DNA of 64,000 nucleotides from Prorocentrum cordatum (GCA_963575745.1 CAUYUJ010020282.1:249315-313314), one strand, 5' to 3'. Numbered from the stretch's first letter, positions 1 to 10,689 are shown. The notes: generated by a model from the sequence alone, not told the origin. Numbers and translations: made by a program.

Positions 1-593
1 CCGTGCGGCCTTGTTGCCGGTAGCCACCACTACGTACGCGGATTCTCCCAGCACCACATCTGCCGTGCATTCAGAACGTGTCAAGGCATGGCGCTATAGA
101 GCGAGCCGGGTCGGGCCGTCCTCCCCCTCCCAGACAGGACGGGTGGGGAGGAAGTGAGGGAGGGAGTAGGAGCGGACAGGACGTGAGTGCAGGGAGCGAA
201 GGAGGGAGGGAGGGAGAGAGGGAGGGAGGGAGGGAGGAGGGGGAGGATGAAAAGGAGGAAGGATGCGCAGGAAGGAGGTGAAGGAGGTACGAGGATGCTT
301 ATTCCATTTCCTCCTCGTCTTGTTTGCGTGTTGCTCCTCTCTTTTCCCAACACAGCCTGAAGGATTCTGCGGTCACCTACGCGCAATCAAGTTCGCATGA
401 AGCTCCAGACGGGGGGGCCATCATCTTTTGTTAGCCCACGGTGCGGCTTCGCATGGGCTGCACACCGTGGGCCCGCACAGGCCCCCCCCTCCCCGAAGAG
501 GGCCACGCCCCTCCAGCAGACCAACGCGGGCGACCGCGCTCTCCAGGCTCACCTGCACACCTTGCCCCCCCCCCCCCCCTCACATTCTCCGCC
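1..593. other. No gene seen; purine-rich left edge
   Basis: No convincing coding frame. Positions about 120-300 are G/A-rich, with GGA and GAGG runs densest at 203-245. The open frames here translate to low-complexity Gly/Glu/Arg or Pro/Ser and are read as repeat artefacts. A poly-C run lies near 566-578. Confidence 0.6.
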
Positions 594-664
594 GCCCTTC
601 CCTTCCCTTCCCTTCCCTTCCCTTCCCTTCCCTTCCCTTCCCTTCCCTTCCTCCTCCTCCTCCT
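594..664. repeat. (CCTTC)n pentanucleotide microsatellite
   Basis: About eleven near-perfect copies of the CCTTC pentamer, followed by a short TCC run. It lies 200 bp upstream of LINE-like element 1. Open frames in all directions across it are low complexity. Confidence 0.95.
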
Positions 665-862
665 AGCCCCCCGCGCCTCAGGAGGCCTCGAACGGGGCAG
701 GCATACTTGCTTTCCCGATATCGAACCTCGCCGCGACGGGCGCGGCCCCGCGGCCAACACTTCGGCCGCCATGCTCTCTCTTACCTTGCGTGAGTGATCT
801 GGTCACTGGGACTCTGCATGTCTTTTTGTTTTTTCTTGATCATCGGACTTTGGAGGATGCTG

Positions 863-1740
863 TCTAGAGGCCTGGAGAAATTGACATTTGTGCACTGGAA
901 TTGCATGTCGGCGTCGGGAGAGTTGCGGCTGTGTGATATCTCGCAAGAGTTCAAGCATGTTGACATCATCGCCCTGTCGGGCACTGGCGAAAAGTGTGGA
1001 GAACAGGAGTGCACAATAAGCCAGCTTCCATATTTTTCGCGCTGCAGTACGGATGCGTGCTCAGTCGCCACGTAACCAAGGCATGTGGGCTCACACTCTT
1101 ACTTCGGAAAAGAAAGTTTCGCGAGAAATGCGTGGGCGACTCCCCCCCGCACCACGGCAGCTTCGCGGGCGAGTCGTTTTGCATCGCGTTCGGTCTGGTA
1201 GGTTTGATATTCTGATACCGTTGACGCACTTCCCCCCGAAGCCGTCGCAGCGGAAGGCAGGTCGATAGTCTTTGAGCAGTCCTTTTCGGTCGTACCACAG
1301 CACGGTCGACAGTATGCGTGTTTGGCTGGGGAAAGTTTTAACTTGGGCGATGGCGAGATCTTCGCTGCATTGGGGGTTCGATCTAAATTACTCAGTGGGG
1401 CTTCAACGGCAACCAGGGGGCAGGCCCACGACGGTCGAGTCTCAGATGCTTGGGCCGCGCGGGCGTGCGGAGCAGAAGTATGCAGGCACTCAAGTATTGG
1501 AGGTATGTGAACGGCACGGGGTCGCGGTTGTATCCACAGATTTCGTCACGGGCGACACGTATTACGGGCACAGCAGCTCGACTCTTATTGACTACGTTGT
1601 TTTTTTTCTCTGGCAGCGCGGGCAAACGATCTCTTGCCGTGGTCTTCGACAGGCAAATCTCCGACTCGAGCTGGTTGCGCGTCGTGGATTGCAAGACCAC
1701 GTCCCCCTCCTTCTCAGTACAGTGCATGACTTTGACATGT
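863..1740 (+). pseudogene. AP-endonuclease-like domain of element 1 (broken)
   Basis: The domain would nick target DNA to prime reverse transcription. The segment LTFVHWNCMSASGE (from about 879) fits the first endonuclease strand, which carries a Trp-Asn pair. VDIIALSGTG follows, where an intact enzyme usually has a catalytic Glu. SRHVTKACGLTLLLRKRKF (second frame) and GRFDILIPLTHFPPKP (third frame) continue the fold. WGFDLNYSVGLQR and later SSTLIDYVVF (frame of 1272-2702) match the central Asp/Asn and the C-terminal Asp motifs. At least two frame changes and a stop at 1266-1268 break it. Assignment rests on motif order, not a search. Confidence 0.75.
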
Positions 1741-2570
1741 CGTGGTTACGTCCTGAGGGTGCTCGTTGTGATTTTGATGATTTAGCTCCGGCCCTACGAC
1801 ACGGAGACGGGGTGACAGAATGCATGAGTCATCTCGAGGCACGCTTCGAAAGCACGCCCGACCTACAAGAGACGTTGTACTCTGCCACCGCGCCCGACAG
1901 TGCATGGGCAACGTGGGTCACTGCAATGTACTCAGTCGCTGAGAAACAGATCGGTCGCACGCACACTGCTGACCCTCGTGTTCGGGGGTGTGATCGAGAA
2001 CGGCGCAGGCTACTCGCACTACGGCGACAGCAGCGGAGCGAAGGCGACGACGATCTACAGACAGCGCTTGCTCTTTCCCGTGTCTCCCGACAGCTACGGA
2101 ACCTCCGTCTTTCTCGTCTTGATCGTGCCACCGAGCAATTGGCTTCAGAGATTCAGACGGCGTCGCCGTCCAAGAAGTGTGCTGAAGTATGGCGGCTGGC
2201 ACACCTGCTGGCTGGGCACTGTCGTGGACCTCGGAAGCGCAGGTACAAAGTGGCCGCTGAGTGCATCCCTCGTGCTGCGGAGGTCAGAGACTTTTTCGCC
2301 CAGTCGGGCTCAGCAGGCGGCTTTAGTGCAGTGCCGATCGACTTCCAAAGGTTCCAAACAGCATGTCTCGAGGACCTTCCTGAGCCTCCACCTTTCGGCG
2401 CAGACAACTTTGCCGCGGCGGAGCCGGCCCGCGCGGACTTAGAGCACGCGACTGGTCTTCTCGAGCGGGCCCCACGGCGTAAAGCAGCGCCTCTACACAG
2501 TGTCCCTTCTGAGGTCCTCATGCTGGCGGTCAACCCCCAGCGCAGGTTTGACGGTGCCTACAGAGGCCCA
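1741..2570 (+). pseudogene. Linker between endonuclease and reverse transcriptase, element 1
   Basis: This is the rest of the single long open stretch 1272-2702 (476 codons). It is rich in Arg, Leu, Ala and Gln, with probable helices around DRERRRLLALRRQQRSEG and RLDRATEQLASEIQTASPSKK. It ends with EVLMLAVNPQRRF, where the reverse-transcriptase fingers should begin. Sequence of this type normally separates the two catalytic domains in dinoflagellate LINE-like proteins. It is open here, but it cannot be translated into the downstream domain because of the stop at 2700-2702. Confidence 0.6.
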
Positions 2571-3780
2571 CGTCAGCCCCAGAGGGGCGAGACTTTTGAG
2601 AACCCTGACGGTCACGGCCCACGACGGCCACCTCCTCCTCCTGCTCCTAGGCGTCGTCTTGGGCGAGATCGGCGTGGTCTTGGGGCTGCAAGTGAAGTTT
2701 AAACAAACGAAAAGACGTTCCGCGGGCTCCAGCAGATATTCCACCACATGCGAAGGGTTCGACGGTCCCCCATAGTTTGGCACCACTCTCGGGCTACTGG
2801 GCTCAGCAAGATGAATGGCAAGAGTGGGTTAAGTGCTGGGAGGTGCATACATGGGCTGCGTCGAACGGGGGTCGGCTGGTTCACAGCACAACTGATCCAA
2901 GGCCCCGCGGACTCGATCCCCGACCATGAACATGGGTGCTTTCCTGGACGAAATCGCGAGGGGGCTCTACTGTGTCAAGGCGCCTTTCATTGACGGCTTC
3001 GACGTCTTGGGATCTCGGCCGTTACGTCCAAAGAGGATATGAGCAACGCTTTCGGATGCAGTACCTTCGAGGCGCTCCAGAGGACGGTGGAGGAGCCCAT
3101 CAACGCGGACCCGCAGGCGTATTTCACGCAGGGGCGCCATCTTAGCTCTTTCGCGATCCAGGCAGCAAGCGGAGAGCCAGCCAGGAATAACCGATGTGGA
3201 GCGCATATGGGAGATACTCCTGCTGCCGTGGTTTTCGCCCGTACTTCTCGTCGGCCGATGCGGAACAGGGTAGACCGCATGCGGCAGCAGACGTGGATGC
3301 CCGAGCCCCCCCTCCTCGCCTACGACCTACACCGAATGGCTTGAACATCCTCTCGTTCCCTCTCAGCCCCCCCGCTCGCGTGGGTGACTTTATCTTGCCG
3401 TCCGAGGATCTGCGCGCGGCGCGGGCGCCGTTCAAGCATCGCCCAGCGCCGCTTGCCCGCGTGGTTTACGCGGGCGATACTAGTGCCACGCACGTGGTGT
3501 CTTCTGCTCGCAACGCGCAGCATGTCTCGGACGCAGGGCGCCAATGGCTACGAGAATCGTTGCGCGAGGGGGGGTGCGAGCGCAATGCGGGCAAGAGTCA
3601 GGTGTCGCCGTCCTCCGTGGGGCGGGGGCTCAGGGGCGCTCTTGCCATGTTCAGCGGTGGCGTGCCAGTCGCTGGGAAGGCGGTGTTCGATAGCATGTCG
3701 CTCGGGGTGTCGACGGCGGTCGACGGCGGTGAACGGCGTCGACGGCTGTGCGAGGAGGTTCGGAGAGGGGTCTTGGCACG
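2571..3780 (+). pseudogene. Reverse-transcriptase domain of element 1, catalytically damaged
   Basis: The domain would copy element RNA into DNA. SPIVWHHSRATGLSKMNGKSG (2748 frame) and DHEHGCFPGRNREGALL lead into DMSNAFGCSTFEAL at about 3036-3077, which fits motif A with its catalytic Asp. HMGDTPAAVVFARTSRRPM matches the region before motif B or C. VVYAGDTS at 3461-3484 sits where motif C (normally Y/F-x-D-D) should be, so the first Asp of the pair is Gly here. LREGGCERNAGKSQVSPSS then fits motif D. Motifs A and C lie in different frames. Damage is therefore both by frame and at a catalytic residue. Confidence 0.75.
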
Positions 3781-4570
3781 TCGGCGCAGTGGGCAAGTTT
3801 TGGGCAAGAAATCGAGTCTGGAGGTTTACACACGCTGTCTCCGGCGCCGTGGTCCAGGGTGCGATCTCGTCGGGGCTCGCCGCGCTCGCCCTCGCTCCTG
3901 GCCAGGAACGGCAACTGGATCAGGTCCTTGCGGGCTTGGCCAGAAAGATCTTAGGTGGTGATGCCTTCGAGAAAACTCCCGCGGTCGAGGCAGACGGCGC
4001 GCCCGCTCTGGACTCGGGGGGGGGCCGGCAGATTCGGTGCAAAGCAAATTCGGGCGAGCAAGTGTTTCGACGAGTGGGCATCGCACCCTGCGGGGCCGAG
4101 CTGCGAGTCCGACGCCGACGGATGCATCGCATATGGCTCCTTTGTCCTGAGAGGCACACCCAGGAGATCGGTTCCATTTTTGAGCAGCTGCCTACAGAGC
4201 CACGCCCCGCCATCACGGCAGACGGCACGCTGGCCGAGTCTGCCAATCCATATGCCCGGCGCTTCACAGTGTACGCCATTCGTCTCCTTCGGCGGGCTGA
4301 AGAAACAGACAGACTTCCCCGAGGCCTTGACGTCTACGAAGAGCCCGCGCCTGACCAACCTCAGGCTCCATACGCGCGCCCTCCTTGAAGACCCAGAGGT
4401 CCGCGATCACTTTCTTTGATTCGACCCCTGTCTTCTACGGGCCGCCGCCGAAACAGTCGCTATTCCGCCGCCGCCCGGTCTCTATGCACCAGCGCCCAAT
4501 GCGGGGTCCTCTACGCATGGGCCCCCTCCTGCGCCTCGACCACGGGCGCGTGATCTGACGGGCAGCGCTG
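3781..4570 (+). pseudogene. Thumb and post-RT region of element 1
   Basis: The frame of 3384-4388 carries FTHAVSGAVVQGAISSGLAALALAPGQERQLDQVLAGLARKILGGDAF. This resembles the segment after reverse transcriptase in LINE-type proteins, including a conserved 'R/K-LL/ILRG' helix. It continues with a Trp/Arg-rich stretch to 4388. A shifted frame then runs on (FYGPPPKQS, APRPRARD) to about 4570. No RNase H signature was recognised. Confidence 0.55.
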
Positions 4571-4619
4571 GGCAGACGCGCGGGCAGGCATTCTAAATTC
4601 GCAGAGCTCTGTTAGCTCA

Positions 4620-5241
4620 TCAACGCTTCTCTCGGGCTGGCGGGCACTCGCATCGGTCTATTGTGTGCGCGATTACGGTCACGAACCAGTGCGTCGATTG
4701 CCTACAAACAGTTGGTGCCAGAAGGATCGCCCGAGAGCGCGCCCCCCCCACGCTGTTCTGAACTGAAAATGCCCGGTATCTACGGTATATCAGCATCCAC
4801 TGGAGCCTCCTGCAGAGCTTCATATCACAGTGGGGTCAGTCTACGGGTGTCACGGCGCAGACTATTGTTGCTCAAGCGCGGAGCCTTTCTTGTCCTTGGA
4901 GGCGCTGACTCGACATCTCGCTTCCCACGCGTCACCGCCGTGCACAACAGATATTCAGGCCGAGCGACGCGCAGCTCGAGCAGGCCAGATCCCGCTCCGA
5001 GGGGCGCGGAGGGCCAGGGGTCTCGCGAGCACGCGGGAGTAGCCGCAATGGATCGCAGGCGTCTTTCCGTGGGAAGGCGGGGGGGCCCGACGCGCGGCAG
5101 CCAGGACGCGCGGCCTCCTGCCCAGCGACAGGGGCAGGCCGCCGCCGCCGCCGAGCCAGCGCGGGGAGAGCGCCAGTCCGAGGCGAGGTCCGCGCAGAGC
5201 CGGGCAAACAGCACGGACTGGCCCCACAGACGCTCGAGCGC
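4620..5241 (+). pseudogene. Decayed middle of the C-terminal region, element 1
   Basis: Two overlapping frames are plausible. One (4830-5042) contains FLSLEALTRHLASHAS, which recalls the second half of a C2H2-like finger often found near the C-terminus of these proteins, but the cysteine pair is not in frame. The rest is Arg/Ala/Gln-rich. Frame and boundaries are uncertain. Confidence 0.35.
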
Positions 5242-5817
5242 TTGCCGCAGATGGAGCCCCAGCTCGCGGCGAAGCTGATGCCCATCATCGCGCGCGCGGT
5301 CCTAGGGAACACGTTCCAGCTTCGTCACCTCATGGCGGCCGAGTTCCAGACTTTCACCATGGGCGAGAACAGCCCAGCGGCGCGCGCCGCCTTTCAGGCG
5401 GGCAAGGCCTACGCGGTGACGGCGGCCGACATGAGGGAGAAGCACCTCGCGGATCCCCGGGGCCACCCTTCACCCGAGGTCGCGCCCAATTTTTTCTCGC
5501 GGCGCGCAGGGCGGTGACCCAGGAGGGCGACAAGGACGGACCTCGCAACAAGCAGGCGTGGGAAGGGCCATCCAGCTCGACTGGATGCGATCACGGATCA
5601 GGAAGAGCTCGCGACGTCGGTTCGCGGCTCCCGCGTCAGCTCGGCGCGCAAAGAGGGGATGGCCAGAGTGATCCTCTCGCTCGCGGGCGCAGGGGTGCAG
5701 GAGAGCTTCGCCGCCTGCCTCGGGCAGCTCGGCGCGGGGCACCGAGCGGTCGTGGCCCCCCGGAGCAACAGCGAGCGCATCCTGCAGCTTGCCCTCGACG
5801 AGTTCGAGCGGATGTAG
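5242..5817 (+). pseudogene. C-terminal conserved tail of element 1 with stop and frameshift
   Basis: The frame starting at 5242 reads KLMPIIARAVLGNTFQLRHL and ends at a TGA at 5515-5517. The same frame resumes with ARLDAITDQEELATSVRG and SARKEGMARVILSLAGAGVQ and ends ALDEFERM-TAG at 5815-5817. Between them a short stretch in another frame (LRAVTQEGDKDG) appears to bridge the two, which implies compensating small indels near 5505-5570. The alternation of helix-like segments is typical of the C-terminal tail I recall in dinoflagellate LINE proteins. Confidence 0.55.
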
Positions 5818-6590
5818 GACGGTTTCCAGTGCATGTGAGAGGCCAGAGTGTGATCAGCGACGGGATGGCTGATGCGACGGCCACTTCGACGGGGGCGACT
5901 ACAGTTAATCAACGCACTGTGGGCAGTGGGCTGGAGCGGCAGGGCACATCTGTTGGTGCACGTTCGGATCCTCTCTCTCTTACTGAGGGTGTACCTCGTG
6001 AGCTGGCGATGGCTGTCTCCTCTGTGGCGGGAGCCTATGTGAAGTATCCTACTACGACTGGAGCTGGTTCTTCTGTGACTGAGACTGCTCCTTCTACTAT
6101 GATTATTATGTGACTGGAGTTCTTCTGTGGCAGGAGGTGGCTCTGCTGTGGAGTCCTGTCCGACGGGGGCAGCTGCAGCGGTGTCTCGGGCCCAAGGGAA
6201 TGGCCTATCTCTGGCGGGTGATGCGCCCCATGGAGCTGGAGCTCGGCGTGCGAGATCTACGATTCCGTCGTCTCGATCGACCGCCGCGAGATCGAGGCTC
6301 CGTGACAGGCCAGGCCCTGCCTCCGCCAGCCTGCCGCCGCCCATCGAGACGCGCCCCGCTCCTTCCTCCACATCCCCCCGCCCTCAGTTTAAGGAACTTG
6401 TCAAGATGTTCGCCAGGTGATGCCGGCCTCGAGGAGGACGTGTTTTGTGTTTTTCCGCTCCGAGTTGTTGAGCCGCGGTAGGGCGAGCACACCTCGGGGC
6501 TCCCGCCGTGGGGCCTGCTAGTCCGCACATAGCGCACGGTTTGGCGCACCTCTCGAGATGCTCTCGGGGAGTTGGTAGTTGGAGATGATT
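5818..6590 (+). other. Unassigned; Ser/Thr/Ala-rich open frames
   Basis: Two short open frames, about 5860-6113 and 6127-6420, are rich in Thr, Ser, Ala and Gly and have no recognised domain. The second ends PRPQFKELVKMFAR. They could be a 3' portion of element 1 or chance GC-rich frames. Nothing else is seen. Confidence 0.3.
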
Positions 6591-6602
6591 GTACTTCGGC
6601 CC

Positions 6603-6885
6603 GATACCGATTCGCCGCCGCCGCCTCTTCCTCCTCCTCCTCCTCCTCCGCCTCCTCCTCAGACCTCTTCCTCCTTTTCCTCCTTCTCCTCCTCCTCCTT
6701 CTCCTCAGCCTCCTCCTCTTCAGGCCTCTTCCTCCTCGTCCTCCTCTTCCTCCTCCTCCTCCTCCTCAGACCTCTTCCTCTTCCTCGTCCTTCTCCTCTT
6801 CCTTCTCCTCCCCCTCCTCCTCCTCCTGCTGCTGCTGCTGCTCCTCCTCCTCCTCCTCCTCCTCCTCCTCAGACCTCTTCCTCAC
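6603..6885. repeat. (TCC/CTC)n imperfect microsatellite
   Basis: About 280 bp of pyrimidine-rich CTC/TCC trinucleotide repeat with scattered TT and a CTG run at 6829-6842. It encodes poly-Ser, poly-Pro or poly-Leu depending on frame, which explains the long open frames here. Confidence 0.95.
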
Positions 6886-7082
6886 CCTGCTGGTCGCGAG
6901 GGGCACGGCCCTCGCGACCCACAGGATATACGCCAGCAGTGGAGCGGCCATTGTCTGGGCATCGGACCAGCCTGTCGATTTCGTTTTCGCAAGCAGCTCA
7001 CTATTTACAGATGTGTGGGCAGGGGGGGCTCAGATATCGGGGGTCTCGAAAAAATCGCGACGGAGGTTTTTCGTTGTTTTTG

Positions 7083-7210
7083 TCTTCTCGGCGCCTTCGC
7101 CAGGCTTCGGGACCGTCAAAACGACTCGGGATGAAAAACCGGCCCCAGGGAAGTGGTCGGGAGGTCGGGGGGCCATGTCTCGAGAAAATCGAGGCGTCGG
7201 ACGTCTGGGA
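7083..7210 (+). repeat. Dispersed repeat R1, copy 1, with hairpin
   Basis: The stretch CTTCGGGACCGTCAAAACGA and the following GGGATGAAAAACCGG align with 58665-58795 in the same orientation, and more weakly with 60340-60440. It ends in a small hairpin, CTCGA-GAAAA-TCGAG, at 7179-7193. Unit limits are approximate. Confidence 0.65.
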
Positions 7211-7215
7211 GGGAA

Positions 7216-7654
7216 CGGTAGAGGAGAGCCAGAGATGGAGAGAGACGGAAGTGAAGCGGCCCCCATCCCTTTTGGTTTTTTTTGCGACGGTTTCTTTGCG
7301 TACGTCGAGCCGGGCGAATGTGCCGACGCAGCGGTGTAAAGGCCGTCCCTTTTCAGGGCCCTGGCCCCCGAAGCGTTGACCCTCGAGGGTCCCGCTCCCG
7401 CGGACTTGCGCGCCGCGCTCCGCTCCGCTCCGTTTCGTTTGCGCTGCCCGGATCGGACCAGCCTGTGGACTGCGCGCTGGCAGCTCGCTGCTCGCAGAGG
7501 GGAGGGAGTGAGCGGCAGGGTGGGTGGGAGACGGGGATGGGGCCCTCCCCTTTCGTCCTCTCCTCTCCATCCTCCCCCTCCACAATTACTCAATATGAAA
7601 ATACTCTCCCTCTTCCCCTGATGGCGTCCAGGTGATGGCCGCGCACCCTCCGCG
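7216..7654. other. No gene seen
   Basis: GC-rich sequence with overlapping open frames on both strands and no domain. It includes a G-rich stretch around 7495-7550 and a short pyrimidine tract at 7551-7620. Confidence 0.5.
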
Positions 7655-7905
7655 TACTGTTTTTTTTACACAGGATTCCCGGGAAATCCCGGGAAACGAC
7701 TCTCGCTGAGGCGCCGGCGTCATTTTTTCCCAAAATGCTGCTCTCGTTGAGGCGCCGGCCTCATTTCTGCTCCCGAATCGTTCCGAATCGTGCTCCCGCT
7801 GCAGCGTGGGCCTCATTTTCGGATCGGTGTGTGGCCTCCGTCGTTCAGGATGGCGTTCTCGCCCCAGCGCGGGCCTTTTTCTCGCGCGCCCATCCGCCCG
7901 CCACC
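7655..7905 (+). repeat. Inverted duplication, left block A
   Basis: CGCGTACTG, a T run and ACACAGGATTCC, then TGAGGCGCCGG units, AAATGCTGCTCTCG and CGTTCCGAATCGTGCTCCCG, are found as the reverse complement at 21675-21870. Inside each block, ~50-bp units (GCGCCGGCCTCATTT) repeat two or three times. Together with the block at 8193-8258 it forms the left arm of a duplication whose right arm is inverted 13 kb away. Confidence 0.8.
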
Positions 7906-7910
7906 ACCGC

Positions 7911-8085
7911 GCCGCACCGCCACCACCACCACCCACCACCACCACCACACCACCACCACCAGCACCACACCACCACCACCACCACCACCACCACCACCAC
8001 CACCAGCACCACCACCACCACCCACCACCACCACCCACCACCACCACCACCACCACCACCACCACCACCACCACCACGACAACCA
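7911..8085. repeat. (CCA)n trinucleotide tract
   Basis: About 175 bp of CCA/CAC repeat with a few CAG and CCC interruptions. It is followed by ACGC/CACG repeats at 8085-8125. Open frames here encode His, Thr or Pro runs and are not genes. Confidence 0.97.
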
Positions 8086-8192
8086 CGCACACACGCACGC
8101 ACGCACGCACGTGCACCACCACCCACTACGCACGCGCGCGCGGAGCCACAGGTCCGCTACGACACGCGTCCGCGGATAGAGAAAATCAGCGC

Positions 8193-8258
8193 CATGGTAA
8201 GGGATGGGAGGGAGGGGTAGGACGTCAGATATGACGCGAGCGCACCTAGCTTGCCCTC
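8193..8258 (+). repeat. Inverted duplication, left block B
   Basis: CATGGTAAGGGATGGGAGGG, then TATGACGCGAGCGCACCT, recur as the reverse complement at 21241-21306 with a few substitutions. In both places a trinucleotide pyrimidine/purine tract follows on the same side. Confidence 0.85.
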
Positions 8259-8262
8259 CCCC

Positions 8263-8425
8263 CCTCTCCCTCCTCCTCCTCGTGTTCCTCCTCCTCCTCC
8301 TCCTCCTCCTCCTCCTCCTCCTCCTTCTCCTCCTCCTCCTCCTCCTCCTCATCCTCCGGTATCTTCACCTCCCCCTCTTCCCCTGCCCCCTCCTCCGCCC
8401 CCTCCTCCTCCCCCTCGTCCTTGCC
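8263..8425. repeat. (CTC)n microsatellite
   Basis: About 160 bp of CTC/TCC repeat directly after block B of the inverted duplication. Its purine-strand counterpart follows the mirrored block at 21106-21240. Confidence 0.95.
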
Positions 8426-9525
8426 TCTCTATCGGGCGCATCCTCCCCCGATCTGTCCTTGTCCTGCATGCGCGGCCCCAGAGTTTCCGACCCCTCTTCC
8501 TGGGGTCGCCCTGCGCCCGGGGCCCGAGCTCGAAGGCCCCGGGGCCCGGAAGCGGCCCCCCCGGAGGCCGACAGCTAAGGAGAACGCTGCGCTGGAGCAG
8601 AAACTCCTCGTCGGAGGTCTGGGCCCTGATCTTCTCAACTCTCTTCTCTTCTCGTCGGAGAGAGGGCGGCAGGCCTCCCCCCCAGCAGATCCCAGGCGAG
8701 CACACCGTCGATCCTGAGCCCGCACGGCTCGGGCGCGCAGACGCCCGGGACGCACTCGAAGGCGGCCCGCACGCAGGGGCGGGGATGCGGCGGGGGCCCG
8801 GATTGGGGAGTCTCGAAGAAGAGAAAACGCCATAATAAACATAGATTGTTGGCCCCAGCGGCGCCTCCGTCGCCGCCCCTGGCGCGCTCAGGGGGGTCCA
8901 GCGCAGATCCAAGAAATCCGCGCAGAGCGCTACAAGTTTGGTTTATGGCGTGTTTTCTCCTTCTGTCCTCATGTCCTGCTCCCCTCCCTGGCCGCTCGCC
9001 CCCCCCTCCATCCCCCCATCACACCCCACCCCACGCCTCCTCTCCACAATTCTCTCCCCCCGGCCCACCACTCCGCCTCCCCTCTCCTAGCAGGCCCCTC
9101 CACCTCTTCCCTCCCCGCTCCCCGCCCCCTCCCGTGGCGATGGGTCTGCTGGCAGGACAGTTGCACACAGCCAACCCGCAGAGTAAGGATGGGCACCTTT
9201 CCCAAGGGTACCCTGGCATCCTTGCCCCCTCGGCCCATCCTTGGACGCTTCCGTTGACCGCGCCCCGCTCGAAAAGCTTCGAAATCGGAGTCCAAGGCCA
9301 TTGCATCCTTGTCACACATCCTCATGATGCGGGCCGACTGCACACAGCTCCGCACAGGCGGGGGAGAAGGGTTTGCAGCAGCGCTTCCCCGCCTCCGCAG
9401 CCATCTGCCTCAGAGGCCCTGCAGAGTGCCGTGCCAGCAGGCAGCGCGCGCTCTGCACCGCACACGTTGGAGTTCAGGACAGAAGCCACTGCGGCGGGGA
9501 TAAGGCGGGATCGAGGCCCTCCGGT
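8426..9525. other. No recognised gene
   Basis: GC-rich sequence with overlapping frames on both strands. The frame 8251-8835 contains WSRNSSSEVWALIFSTLFSS, and frames near 9250-9620 contain short mixed sequence, but neither has a family signature. Positions about 8980-9140 are C/T-rich. Confidence 0.4.
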
Positions 9526-9527
9526 CA

Positions 9528-9600
9528 TGCCGGGCCTCTGGGTCGAGGAACAGAAGCAGCATAAACGTAGAGCGGGCCTCTGGGTCGAAGAGCTCCGCGC
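9528..9600 (+). repeat. Short tandem duplication
   Basis: CGGGCCTCTGGGTCGA occurs twice, at about 9532 and 9577, about 45 bp apart. The first copy is followed by GGAACAGAAGCAG and the second by AGAGCTCCGC. Function unknown. Confidence 0.6.
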
Positions 9601-9749
9601 GGCTTTTTGGGGGGCATCGGCGCTCTAGGCCCCCCCCTGGCGGCGCCTGTGGCACCGCGACTGGCGCGCTCCGCGGGCCGGGCCGAGAGCTCCAGGGGCC
9701 CAGGTCGCGGCAAGATCGTGGCGAGGAGGGTCTGGGAAGGGAGTGAGAG

Positions 9750-9945
9750 GGAGGAGGAAAGGGAGGAGGAGGAGGAGGAGGAGGAGGAGGAGGAGGAGGA
9801 GGAGGAGGAGGAGGAGGGAGAGAGAAGCGGGAGAGAGGAGGGGAGTGAGAGGAGGAGGAGGAGGAGGAGGAGGAGGAGGAGGAGGAGGAGGAGGAGGAGG
9901 GAAGAGCACGAGGAGGAGGAGGAGGAGGAGGAGGAGGGAATCCCT
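9750..9945. repeat. (GGA)n microsatellite in three blocks
   Basis: GGA/GAG runs at about 9763-9816, 9850-9900 and 9910-9938, separated by short imperfect purine sequence. Poly-Glu, poly-Arg and poly-Gly frames cover it. Confidence 0.97.
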
Positions 9946-10486
9946 CTGGGCGCCCCCCCGTGGCCAGGCCAGCACAGATGCCACAGAGGAGCAGGACCAG
10001 AGCGCAGGGACGCCCCGGTCGAAGACGCTGGAGGAGTTGCGCGCCAAGCAGGCGCACTGCATCCGGGCGCTGCGGACCAGCGCCGCCCAGGCGGCGCGCC
10101 CCGCAGGGTCGCAGCGCGGAGGATGAAGAGGAACCGATGTCGCTGGCCTCGCCTCGCTCTCCCCTTGTTGGGCCTCCTGGGCGCGGCCCTCGTCCCCACC
10201 GTGGGGCTCGCATCTTGAAGTCCTGGTCAAGACGCGCCCCGGGAGAGGAGCCGGGAGTAGCGGGTGTCGGTACCCTGTGGTTTCCCCAGAAGCGAGCGCG
10301 CGTGGCAAGGGATGGCGCCGCCTCGTGGCGGCGACACGCCCGAGGTCGGAACGCCCTCGGGCGCCGTCGGGCCAGGCCACGGTGCGCGAGGCACGAGGCG
10401 GGCGGGGCCAGGCGGCCTCTGGGGGCCGCCAGCGGCGGGGTTCGGGCTGGAGGTTTGGCTGCTCGCGGGGTGGCAGACGAGCAGAC

Positions 10487-10615
10487 CTGTGCACATACAC
10501 CGATCCTGGCCAGGCCCAGCCTAGGGCCCAGGATCGGTGCATATGCCTCCCTGGCCAAGCCACGAAGGCGTATGCACCGATCCTGGGCCTGGCCAGGATC
10601 GGTGTATGTGCACAG
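10487..10615. repeat. Nested inverted repeat (129 bp palindrome-like unit)
   Basis: Outer arms 10487-10519 and 10583-10615 are 33-bp perfect reverse complements containing CACATACACCGATCCTGG. Inner arms 10527-10547 and 10567-10587 match over 21 bp with one mismatch and reuse the same CCGATCCTGG core. Four alternately oriented copies of this core can fold as a long cruciform or hairpin. No coding role is evident. Confidence 0.95.
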
Positions 10616-10620
10616 TTCTC

Positions 10621-10682
10621 TTGCCTCTTGCGGAGGAGGCGGAGGCGGAAGTGGGGGCGGAGGAGGCGGAGGCGGAGCAGCA
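10621..10682. repeat. GGAGGC minisatellite
   Basis: Short run of GGAGGAGGCGGAGGC-type units immediately after the nested inverted repeat. Confidence 0.85.
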
Positions 10683-10689
10683 AGGGCTA

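Larger units (their letters stand above)
863..5817 (+). mobile_element. Degenerate LINE-like non-LTR retrotransposon, element 1
   Basis: The + strand carries, in order, an endonuclease-like region, a long linker, reverse-transcriptase motifs and a C-terminal region, spread over all three frames by stops and small indels. The order endonuclease then reverse transcriptase is that of APE-type non-LTR retrotransposons. The translations resemble retroelement proteins I recall from dinoflagellate genomes. The 5' limit is taken at the first recognisable endonuclease residues. The 3' limit is the stop codon at 5815-5817. No poly-A tail or target-site duplication was found. It is not expected to be autonomous. 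Confidence 0.8.

Noticed and set aside
8251-8835. Possible gene with WALIFSTLFSS segment
   Set aside because: The segment is short, flanked by repeat-encoded Pro/Ser sequence, and competing frames on both strands are equally open.
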